NCBI GenBank assembly: GCA_017391545.1 | Contig: JAFOYD010000212.1 | Span: forward strand, 1 to 5,844 | Source of the DNA: Lachnospiraceae bacterium | GTDB taxonomy: Bacteria; Bacillota; Clostridia; Lachnospirales; Lachnospiraceae | Direction of reading: 5' to 3' | DNA length: 5,844 nt | Shown: piece by piece, positions 1-5,844 of the stretch | How the letters are laid out: each line of letters opens with the position of its first letter | How positions within the stretch are numbered: position 1 is the first letter of the stretch | Notes under the pieces: generated by a model | What the model saw: the letters and a program-made list of their open reading frames with translations, nothing else | The model's database searches: none | Told to the model about the DNA's origin: nothing | Translations under genes and position numbers: made by a program

Positions 1-261
1 ATCCGCTTTGAGACAGAGCTTAAACATGCATTCTCAAGAGCAGATCAGGATACAGTGGATGCAAGAGTGAAAAAACTTGATCTGGAGGCGCTTACTCCTG
101 AAGTCTATACAGATTATGCGGAGCTTTCCTACAGATATGATGGAAATAACGTAGATATTAACAATGAAAATGCAATACTTGCAAAGAACCAGATCAAGTA
201 TAACGGTCTGATGGATCTGCTGAACAAGGATTTTGCAGGATTGAAATCGGTGATGAAATAG
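1..261 (+). CDS. flgB: Flagellar proximal rod protein FlgB (C-terminal part, 5' end outside window)
   Basis: The frame is open from the first base and closes with TAG at 259-261, giving about 86 residues of the C-terminal part of FlgB; the true start lies upstream. FlgB is one of the proximal rod subunits that join the MS ring/FliE to the rest of the flagellar rod in the cell envelope. The C-terminal signature of the family is visible: a YRYDGNNVDINNE stretch followed by an AKNQIKYNGLMDLLNK helix and a short FAGLKSVMK tail, matching the usual FlgB ending (NNVD..., LAKNQIKYN..., LLNKKF..LK). Position directly before flgC is the standard arrangement. The stop codon overlaps the flgC ribosome binding site, suggesting coupled translation. 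A GTG at 55 is an internal valine codon, not a start. Family assignment is firm; only the length is unknown. Confidence 0.93.
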   Translation: MRFETELKHAFSRADQDTVDARVKKLDLEALTPEVYTDYAELSYRYDGNNVDINNENAILAKNQIKYNGLMDLLNKDFAGLKSVMK

Positions 262-273
262 GGGGATTGATGT

Positions 274-765
274 ATGGGAGTATTTGATTCGTTTGATATC
301 AGTGCATCGGGAATGTCGGCTGAGCGATACCGCATGGATATTATTTCACAGAATATGGCAAATGCCAATACAACCAGAACTGAGGATGGCACTCCGTATG
401 TGCGAAAAGTAGTAACGTTTCAGGAAAAGACAGATACAAAGAACAGGAAATTTTCACATATGCTTGATACAGCATTCAGCAACTTGTCGGGCAGACCACT
501 TGGCTGTACCAATTCTGCGGAGCTGGCAAGTCCCGGAACAGGCGTGAAGATTGGCGGCGTGTATGAGGATACATGGACAAAAGAAACGCTGACTTATGAC
601 CCGGAACATCCAGATGCAGACGAGAATGGTTATGTTCATTATCCAAATGTAAATGTCATTACAGAGATGACGAACATGATCGATGCAAGCCGGGGATATG
701 AGGCAAATCAGGCAGCTTTTGAAGCGACAAAGTCAATGGCGCTCAAAGGACTTGAAATGAACTAA
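274..765 (+). CDS. flgC: Flagellar proximal rod protein FlgC
   Basis: This encodes 163 residues of FlgC, an axial protein of the proximal rod, exported by the flagellar type III apparatus without a cleaved signal. The N-terminal rod motif is clear at residues 8-34 (SASGMSAERYRMD, then NMANANTT), and the C-terminal rod helix at 125-163 carries NVNVITEMTNMIDASRGYEA and then ATKSMALKGLEMN. These two helices form the coiled-coil core shared by rod and hook proteins. Length is somewhat above the roughly 134-150 residues familiar from Salmonella and Bacillus FlgC; the extra residues fall in the variable middle, about 51-90. The ATG at 274 has AGGGGG at 260-265, eight bases upstream; a nearby ATG at 270 is in another frame and stops after five codons. 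It follows flgB by 12 bases and precedes fliE. Identity is secure. Confidence 0.96.
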   Translation: MGVFDSFDISASGMSAERYRMDIISQNMANANTTRTEDGTPYVRKVVTFQEKTDTKNRKFSHMLDTAFSNLSGRPLGCTNSAELASPGTGVKIGGVYEDTWTKETLTYDPEHPDADENGYVHYPNVNVITEMTNMIDASRGYEANQAAFEATKSMALKGLEMN

Positions 766-796
766 AACAATGTGAAGGAATAGAGGGGAAAATAAT

Positions 797-1132
797 ATGA
801 CGATAACAGCAGCAAATGACATCAACAGCTTATATCATATCAGCTCAGATGCAGTAAAGAATACTTTGCATGGAAACAGCACAGAGGGTACTGATCAAAG
901 TGAAAATTTATTTGGCACATTGCTGAATGCAGCAGTAAGTAATATCAATGATACGAATGCTGCAATTTCAGATAAGGAAAATGAGGAACTGAAATGGGCA
1001 ATGGGCATATCAGAAAATACACATGACCTGACAGTGGCAGTTGGAAAGGCTGAGACAGCGCTCAACTATACGGTCGCACTCAGGGACAAACTTTTAGATG
1101 CATACAAGGAGATTATGCAGATTCAGATTTAA
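797..1132 (+). CDS. fliE: Flagellar hook-basal body protein FliE
   Basis: This encodes 111 residues of FliE, the small adaptor that links the MS ring (FliF) to the proximal rod and is needed early for export of other rod proteins. The first 40 or so residues are variable and polar, as in the family. The conserved C-terminal half is recognisable: a helix around 40-70 (LFGTLLNAAVSNIND...), then THDLTVAVGKAETALN at 76-90 and TVALRDKLLDAYKEIMQIQI at 92-111, matching the family ending VRNKLLDAYQEIMRMQ. The usual RNK reads RDK here. The start at 797 has GAGGGG at 783-788, eight bases upstream. It lies between flgC (31-base gap) and fliF (60-base gap), the normal place. The protein is intact and the assignment rests on the C-terminal signature plus context. 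Confidence 0.94.
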   Translation: MTITAANDINSLYHISSDAVKNTLHGNSTEGTDQSENLFGTLLNAAVSNINDTNAAISDKENEELKWAMGISENTHDLTVAVGKAETALNYTVALRDKLLDAYKEIMQIQI

Positions 1133-1192
1133 TCTAATCGGATTTCTTAAAAGGATTACAGGGGAATTGTTTGGGATAAGGAGATACTTGAA

Positions 1193-2806
1193 ATGGTTGA
1201 CAAGGTATTGGATTTTGGAAAAAAGATCTTAGAAAGGGTAAAAGAATGGTGGAGCAAGTTCCAACCGAAGCAGAAAACACTGATTATCGGGATAGCAGTT
1301 GTGATTCTTCTTGCGATTGCAATATTGGTAGCAGTGCTTACAAGAAAACAGTATGAAAATCTTGTAAATTGTGAGTCGACGAAGGAAGCAGCCACAATCA
1401 GAGATCTGCTCGATGGAGAGGGTCTCGATTACAAGGTATCATCGGATGGATTACATTTCGATATCCTTTCTACACAGGTATCGGATGCAAACCTTTTGCT
1501 TGGCGCAAATAACATTCCAACAGCAGCATATACGATTGATGATGTGCTTGACGGAAGTTTTTCTACAACAGAAGCAGACAAACAGAAACGGTATAAACTG
1601 TTTTTGGAAACACAGATTGAAGAGGATGTTGAGAGCATGAAGGCAGTCAACTCTGCTTCCTGCCAGCTCACAATACCTGAGGATAACGGTACACTGATTG
1701 CACAGAACCTTGAAACCTATGCAAGTGTTCTTCTGGAACTGAACGATGAAGTTCCCTTTACAGAGGAAAATGCGGCTGCAATCGCAAGACTTGTGGCAAC
1801 AGGACTTGGAAATGACAGCACGGATAATATTACCATTACAGATGTGAATGGCAAGATCTGGTTCCCGGTCGAGGAGACTTACTCGGCTGTAGAAAAAGCA
1901 GACACGATGATGATGCTCAAACAGGAAGCAGAGACCCTGATCAAAAATGAAGTAAGACAGGTTCTTCTTGGTACGAATGAGTTCAATCAGATTGAGGTGG
2001 CAACCAATGTCACCATGGATTTTTCACAGACAGAGACAGTAAAACACAATTATACACCGGCAGAGGGACAGGAGCAGGGTGTCCTTTCCCATGAGGAAGT
2101 ATACCAGTCAAATGCTTCTGATGGCGTTGGTGGAGTGCCTGGTACGGATTCCAATTCAGAGACGGACTACATGATTGATGAGTCAACAGGTACGAACACA
2201 AATACTTATGAAAGAAAGAGTGATTATCTCCCTAATGAGGAGATCATCACAAAGAAGGATGCGGTAGGTACCATTGCATACAACAATTGTTCTGTATCAG
2301 TAGCCGCAGTAAGATACCGCGTGGTGAGGGAAGAAGATGTAAAACTTCAGGGACTCCTGGACGGTATCTCATGGGAAGAATATAAGCTTGCAAACAATGA
2401 GAAAGTAAAGCTTGAAATAGATGAGGATTTGGTAAACATGGTGGCAAATGCTACCGGCATACCGAAAAAGAATGTCAGCTTTGTGGCATACGAAGAAGTG
2501 CAGTTTATTGATGCAATTGAGAAAACAGTCGACTTCAAGGATATTGCACAAATCGTGCTGATCGTTATTATTCTTGCACTTCTTGCATTCGTGGTAATCA
2601 TGAGCCTGAGAACCAAGAAAGAGGTCGAGGAAGAGGAAGAACTTGCAGTTGAGGATCTGTTACAGTCAAATCAGGCTGAGGAGCTTGAGAGTATAGAGAC
2701 AGAGCAGAAATCCGAGGCAAGAAAGCTGATCGAGAATTTTGTAGAAGAAAATCCGGAAGCAGTAGCTACGCTTCTAAGAAACTGGCTTGATGAGGATTGG
2801 GGGTAA
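1193..2806 (+). CDS. fliF: Flagellar MS-ring protein FliF
   Basis: This encodes 537 residues, close to the usual 520-570 for FliF. FliF assembles the MS ring in the cytoplasmic membrane, the base on which rotor, rod and export gate are built. Two membrane helices bracket the extracytoplasmic region: about residues 29-49 (LIIGIAVVILLAIAILVAV) and 451-471 (IAQIVLIVIILALLAFVVI). Between them lie the ring-building motifs: RBM1 about 52-110, the YscJ-like RBM2 about 125-226 (YASVLLEL, ITDVNGKIW), and RBM3 about 235-440. RBM3 is split by a low-complexity segment at about 290-350, rich in Gly, Ser, Thr and Asn, corresponding to the beta-collar loop. The cytoplasmic tail, 472-537, is very acidic and ends with NPEAVATLLRNWLDEDWG, the FliG-binding peptide. 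AAGGAG at 1178-1183 sits nine bases before the ATG. Domain limits are estimates from known FliF proteins; identity is secure. Confidence 0.97.
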   Translation: MVDKVLDFGKKILERVKEWWSKFQPKQKTLIIGIAVVILLAIAILVAVLTRKQYENLVNCESTKEAATIRDLLDGEGLDYKVSSDGLHFDILSTQVSDANLLLGANNIPTAAYTIDDVLDGSFSTTEADKQKRYKLFLETQIEEDVESMKAVNSASCQLTIPEDNGTLIAQNLETYASVLLELNDEVPFTEENAAAIARLVATGLGNDSTDNITITDVNGKIWFPVEETYSAVEKADTMMMLKQEAETLIKNEVRQVLLGTNEFNQIEVATNVTMDFSQTETVKHNYTPAEGQEQGVLSHEEVYQSNASDGVGGVPGTDSNSETDYMIDESTGTNTNTYERKSDYLPNEEIITKKDAVGTIAYNNCSVSVAAVRYRVVREEDVKLQGLLDGISWEEYKLANNEKVKLEIDEDLVNMVANATGIPKKNVSFVAYEEVQFIDAIEKTVDFKDIAQIVLIVIILALLAFVVIMSLRTKKEVEEEEELAVEDLLQSNQAEELESIETEQKSEARKLIENFVEENPEAVATLLRNWLDEDWG

Positions 2807-2812
2807 CTTGTA

Positions 2813-3823
2813 ATGGCTGAAAAGGAAGAGTTAAAGGGAATACAGAAAGCGGCAATCCTACTGATTGCCCTCGGACCGGAGAAGTCCTCCCTGATATTCA
2901 AGCATCTGAACGAGGATGAGATTGAGGATCTGACACTTGAAATAGCAAATACGAAAAGCGTCACTCCTCAGGTAAAGGAAAAGGTAATTAACGAGTTCTA
3001 TGAGGTGTGTCTGGCACAGCAGTATATTGCAGAGGGTGGTATCGGTTATGCCAAGGAGTTGTTGGAGAAGGCTCTTGGCATCGACAAGGCAATGGATGTA
3101 ATCGGAAAGCTGACAGCGTCTTTGCAGGTAAAACCTTTCGAATTTGTGAAAAAGACAGATGCGTCACAGTTATTGAACTTTATACAGGATGAACATCCAC
3201 AGACAATTGCACTGATTTTGTCTTATCTGTCAGCAGGACAGGCTGCTACCATTCTTGGAGCACTGACACCTGAAAAACAGGCAGATGTGGCAAGACGAAT
3301 CGCAACAATGGACAGAACAAGCCCTGATGTTATCAAAGAGGTAGAACGTGTATTGGAGTCAAAGCTCTCGTCACTGGTAAATCAGGATTACACCATTATT
3401 GGCGGTGTCGATGCAGTGGTAGATATCTTGAATACAGTAGACAGAGGAACAGAGAAGCATATTATGGAGACTCTCGAGGTGGAGGAACCAGAGCTTGCAG
3501 ACGAGATCAGAAAGAAAATGTTCGTATTCGAGGATATCTTGCTTCTCGACGACCGTGCAATCCAGCGTGTGCTCAGGGATGTTGACAACAATGACCTTGC
3601 GATCGCATGTAAGGGTTCTACAGAGGAAGTACAGAATGCAATCTTCAGCAATATGTCTAAGCGTCTGGCTGAGATGATTAAGGAAGATATGGAATTCATG
3701 GGTCCTGTCAGAATGAAGGATGTTGAGGAGGCTCAGCAGAAGATTGTTAACATTATAAGAAAACTTGAGGATTCTGCAGAGATTGTTATTTCTCGAGGCG
3801 GAGGTGACGAGATCGTTGTCTAA
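2813..3823 (+). CDS. fliG: Flagellar motor switch protein FliG
   Basis: This encodes 336 residues, the normal FliG length (about 330-340). FliG sits on the cytoplasmic face of the MS ring and interacts with the stator to make torque. The N-terminal FliF-binding domain begins GIQKAAILLIALGPEKSS (9-26). The middle domain has the EHPQ motif at 127-130 followed by TIALILSYL. A GG linker lies at 197-198, the MFVF motif at 236-239, and the C-terminal torque domain runs to about 330. By hand alignment, the charged residues known from E. coli (K264, R281, D288, D289, R297) correspond to K267, R284, E291, D292 and R300, so the motor face is conserved with one Asp-to-Glu change. The start is six bases after the fliF stop, with GGGGG at 2799-2803 as its ribosome site inside fliF, implying coupling. 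The 3' end overlaps fliH by eight bases. Confidence 0.97.
   Translation: MAEKEELKGIQKAAILLIALGPEKSSLIFKHLNEDEIEDLTLEIANTKSVTPQVKEKVINEFYEVCLAQQYIAEGGIGYAKELLEKALGIDKAMDVIGKLTASLQVKPFEFVKKTDASQLLNFIQDEHPQTIALILSYLSAGQAATILGALTPEKQADVARRIATMDRTSPDVIKEVERVLESKLSSLVNQDYTIIGGVDAVVDILNTVDRGTEKHIMETLEVEEPELADEIRKKMFVFEDILLLDDRAIQRVLRDVDNNDLAIACKGSTEEVQNAIFSNMSKRLAEMIKEDMEFMGPVRMKDVEEAQQKIVNIIRKLEDSAEIVISRGGGDEIVV
3800..3807 (+). promoter_or_regulatory. Ribosome binding site of fliH, inside the 3' end of fliG
   Basis: GGAGGTGA matches the anti-Shine-Dalgarno of 16S rRNA over its whole length. It lies eight bases before TTG 3816, the ideal distance, while still coding for Gly-Gly-Asp in FliG. It decides the start of fliH: no ATG or GTG in the fliH frame has a comparable site, and the in-frame ATG at 3765 lies upstream of it, deep inside fliG. 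Confidence 0.8.
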
Positions 3824-4745
3824 TGGAGGCGTATTAAAATCAGGCTGGGTTGTGGTCAACCCGGCCAATACAAGAATCATTGATTCCAATGCACGAGCCG
3901 AGGCAAGACTCAAAGAGCTTGCAGTGGAGCTGGCAAAGCAGTGTGGTGAAGAACCTGAATTTTCAGATGGCTTCACACAGGGACTAAATGCAGTAGAAGT
4001 ATCAGAACTGCTCCGCGATGGCGATGGCAATGTGCTTGGTGGAATGCAGGACCCGGATGAGCAGATGCAGGACGCAAACGACAGTTTTTCTTTTGAACAA
4101 CAGCAGACTCCGGTTCATGAAGAACTGATCGCAGAAGCGCAGGCCCAGATTGAAGCGATGAAGCAGGAGGCCCTTGCCCAGATTGAGCAGGAGCGGATTC
4201 AGGCGATTGAAGAAGGCAGAAACCAGGGATATCAGGAAGGACTGGAACAGGGTAGGAACGAAGGCTTTGCACAGGGACATCAGGATGGGCTTGACAGTGT
4301 TGCAGAGATGAAAGAGCAGGCACTTTCCGAGATATCTGAGCAGGCATCTGCGATAGAGGAAGAATATCAGCAGAAACTAAAGGAATTGGAACCGAGATTT
4401 ATAGATACACTGACCGGCATCTATGAGCATATTTTTCATGTGAGCCTTAAAAACTATCGTGAGCTGATCGTATATCTCATACAGAATACCATGCACAATA
4501 TTGAGGGCGGAGGTACCTATCTGATTCATGTATCCAAGGAGGATTATCCGTTCGCAAGCATGCAGAAAAAGGAACTGATCAAAGGCTCTAACATTGCCCT
4601 TGACAGTGTGGAACTCCTTGAGGATGCCACACTCGGAAAAAATGAATGTATGATAGAGACTGGAAATGGTGTATTCGACTGTAGTCTGGGAACGCAGCTT
4701 GAGGCACTGAATGAGGAATTGAGATTATTGTCGTATGAGTCTTAA
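3816..4745 (+). CDS. fliH: Flagellar assembly protein FliH (export ATPase regulator), TTG start
   Basis: This encodes about 309 residues of FliH, the partner that binds FliI, holds it in check and docks it at the export gate/C-ring. I chose TTG 3816 because of the strong ribosome site at 3800-3807; an ATG at 3765 in the same frame would add 17 residues read from inside fliG, with no family resemblance. Numbering from TTG: residues 7-30 form a short conserved-looking N-terminus with a single Trp at 11. A variable acidic, Gln-rich stretch follows to about 100, then a long charged helix, and seven glycines spaced exactly four apart at 134-158. More coiled coil extends to about 190. The C-terminal FliI-binding domain, 195-309, has the IETGNGVFDCSLGTQLEAL ending typical of FliH/YscL. 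At 309 residues it is longer than Salmonella FliH (235), mostly through the N-terminal half. Place between fliG and fliI supports the call. Confidence 0.92.
   Translation: MSNGGVLKSGWVVVNPANTRIIDSNARAEARLKELAVELAKQCGEEPEFSDGFTQGLNAVEVSELLRDGDGNVLGGMQDPDEQMQDANDSFSFEQQQTPVHEELIAEAQAQIEAMKQEALAQIEQERIQAIEEGRNQGYQEGLEQGRNEGFAQGHQDGLDSVAEMKEQALSEISEQASAIEEEYQQKLKELEPRFIDTLTGIYEHIFHVSLKNYRELIVYLIQNTMHNIEGGGTYLIHVSKEDYPFASMQKKELIKGSNIALDSVELLEDATLGKNECMIETGNGVFDCSLGTQLEALNEELRLLSYES
4215..4289 (+). repeat. GxxxG repeat segment of FliH (seven glycines in exact four-residue phase)
   Basis: Codons 134-158 of fliH (TTG numbering) place Gly at 134, 138, 142, 146, 150, 154 and 158 without a break. The three residues between are polar or aromatic (RNQ, YQE, LEQ, RNE, FAQ, HQD). 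Such GxxxG runs are a known hallmark of FliH and are thought to allow close helix-helix packing in the FliH dimer. The run length varies between species; the repeat is at protein level and the DNA itself is not a perfect repeat. Confidence 0.88.
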
Positions 4746-4754
4746 AACAGATAA

Positions 4755-4760
4755 AAGGAA
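4755..4760 (+). promoter_or_regulatory. Ribosome binding site deciding the fliI start
   Basis: AAGGAA lies in the 23-base gap after fliH. Two in-frame ATGs follow, at 4760 and 4769. The first overlaps the site and is too close to be used efficiently; the second is eight bases downstream, the normal distance. The start of fliI is therefore placed at 4769. Confidence 0.65.
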
Positions 4761-4768
4761 TGAAGCAG

Positions 4769-5844
4769 ATGGAAACCAATATTTCCTTTGATAAATATCA
4801 GACAGTTTTGAACAAAAGTTTTTTTAAAAAGCTGGGAAAAGTGGAGAATGTGGTAGGTCTTACCATAGAATCCGCAGGACCGGATGCAAAAATGGGTGAT
4901 ATGTGCAAAATCTACACCGATTCGGAAAAAAAGCATGGAATTTTGGCAGAGGTGGTTGGCTTTAAGGATAAAAAGACGCTGCTCATGCCTTATGAGGAAA
5001 CGGAAGGAATCGGACTTGGCTGTATTGTTGAGAATATGAACTATCCGCTTAGTGTATCAGTTGGGGAATCCCTGCTTGGAAAGACGCTTGACGGACTTGG
5101 CAGATGCATTGATGGCTATTTGCCGGATCCTGCCACAGTGAAAAGATATCCACTTGAAGCTGCACCCCCTGATCCAATGAGCAGAACGATTATCAGTGAG
5201 GTACTTTCGCTCGGCGTAAAGGCAGTAGATGGTCTGATTACAGTCGGCAAAGGGCAGCGTATCGGAATTTTTGCAGGTTCCGGTGTTGGAAAATCGACAC
5301 TTATGGGAATGTTTGCCAGAAATACCAAAGCCGATATCAATGTAATCGCACTGATTGGAGAGCGCGGACGTGAGGTACGGGAATTTATCGAACGTGACCT
5401 GGGTGAAGAGGGAATGCGCCGTTCTATTGTTGTAGTCGCGACATCGGACAGACCTGCACTCGAAAGAAATAAGGCTGCAAAGACAGCGACAGCGATTGCA
5501 GAGTATTTTAGGGATCAGGGCAAAGATGTACTGCTGATGATGGACTCTCTTACACGTTTTTCCATGGCACAGAGAGAAATCGGATTGGCGACAGGCGAAC
5601 CTCCTGTAACAAGGGGATATCCGCCAAGCGTATACAGTGAGATGCCAAAGCTCCTTGAAAGAGCCGGTATGTCATCAAACGGTTCCATTACAGGTCTTTA
5701 CACGGTACTTGTTGACGGTGATGATTTTAATGAGCCTATTACAGATACAGCGAGAAGTATTCTTGATGGTCATATAATGCTGTCGAGAAAGCTTGGACAT
5801 AAAAATCATTATCCGGCCATTGATGTTCTCCAGAGCATTTCCAG
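4769..5844 (+). CDS. fliI: Flagellum-specific ATPase FliI (3' end outside window)
   Basis: The first 358 codons are present; typical FliI has about 430-450 residues, so roughly 80 C-terminal residues, including most of the helical C-terminal domain, lie beyond the edge. FliI is the hexameric ATPase that, with FliH, unfolds and delivers substrates to the flagellar type III export gate. Residues about 20-92 form the N-terminal beta-barrel domain and the ATPase fold follows. Walker A is GSGVGKST at 170-177, with catalytic K175. The catalytic glutamate is E198 in IGERGREV, the same 23-residue spacing as K188/E211 of Salmonella FliI. Walker B is VLLMMD, ending at D259. TRGYPPSVYSEMPKLLERAG at 281-300 and the ATP synthase alpha/beta signature PAIDVLQSIS at 349-358 complete the set. 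This pattern plus the neighbours separates it from F1 beta subunits. No damage is seen. Confidence 0.97.
   Translation, partial: METNISFDKYQTVLNKSFFKKLGKVENVVGLTIESAGPDAKMGDMCKIYTDSEKKHGILAEVVGFKDKKTLLMPYEETEGIGLGCIVENMNYPLSVSVGESLLGKTLDGLGRCIDGYLPDPATVKRYPLEAAPPDPMSRTIISEVLSLGVKAVDGLITVGKGQRIGIFAGSGVGKSTLMGMFARNTKADINVIALIGERGREVREFIERDLGEEGMRRSIVVVATSDRPALERNKAAKTATAIAEYFRDQGKDVLLMMDSLTRFSMAQREIGLATGEPPVTRGYPPSVYSEMPKLLERAGMSSNGSITGLYTVLVDGDDFNEPITDTARSILDGHIMLSRKLGHKNHYPAIDVLQSIS

Noticed and set aside
1125..1158. Palindrome AGATTTAATCT at the end of fliE and a nearby TAATC/GATTA pair as a possible terminator
   Set aside because: The stems are only five AT-rich pairs with no following T-tract, inside an operon whose genes continue without a break.
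2169..2240. Low-complexity Ser/Thr/Asn segment in FliF considered as a possible insertion or damage
   Set aside because: FliF proteins normally have a variable Gly/Ser/Thr-rich loop at this place in RBM3, and the frame is intact on both sides.
3765..3815. ATG 3765 as the start of fliH
   Set aside because: It lies 59 bases inside fliG, has no good ribosome site, and the added residues do not resemble a FliH N-terminus; TTG 3816 has a near-perfect site at the right distance.
3371..4030. Long minus-strand open frame (219 codons) across the end of fliG and start of fliH
   Set aside because: It is antisense to two well-recognised genes, its protein is Ser/Leu/Cys-rich without any family motif, and it has no ribosome site or context; it is a coding shadow.
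3973..4347. Minus-strand open frame rich in Pro, Gln, Ser and Leu over the fliH coiled coil
   Set aside because: Its composition is the complement of the Gln/Glu-rich repeat codons of FliH, so the open frame is a by-product of that bias.
4760..4768. ATG 4760 as the start of fliI
   Set aside because: The ribosome site AAGGAA directly abuts and overlaps it; ATG 4769 in the same frame has normal spacing.

Overview
The window is one stretch of a flagellar structural operon. All seven genes lie on the + strand in the order flgB (3' end only), flgC, fliE, fliF, fliG, fliH, fliI (5' part only). This order is the classic start of the long fla/che operon of Firmicutes. Protein style suggests a motile member of the Clostridia, most likely Lachnospiraceae (Roseburia / Agathobacter / Butyrivibrio-like): moderate GC, purine-rich Shine-Dalgarno sites, and very acidic FliF and FliH. 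The family placement is inference from gene order and sequence flavour, not from a database search.

Layout: 1-261 is the C-terminal end of the proximal rod protein FlgB. 274-765 is FlgC (proximal rod) and 797-1132 is FliE (MS-ring/rod junction). 1193-2806 is FliF (MS ring) and 2813-3823 is FliG (rotor/switch). 3816-4745 is FliH (export ATPase regulator), reading from an unusual TTG start inside the end of fliG. 4769-5844 is the first 358 codons of FliI (export ATPase), cut by the window edge. Gaps are 12, 31, 60, 6, -8 and 23 bases. I see no terminator, no convincing internal promoter and no RNA gene, so the whole window is probably part of one transcript whose promoter lies upstream.

Together the genes build the core of the flagellar basal body from the inside out. 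FliF forms the membrane ring. FliG binds its cytoplasmic tail and carries the torque-generating charges. FliE anchors the rod proteins FlgB and FlgC on the ring. FliH and FliI form the peripheral ATPase complex that delivers export substrates. All genes wholly inside the window look intact, with their key motifs present.

No new system was found. The points most worth a second look are the TTG start of fliH with its near-perfect ribosome binding site inside fliG, and the long, perfectly phased GxxxG run in FliH preceded by an 11-residue repeat.
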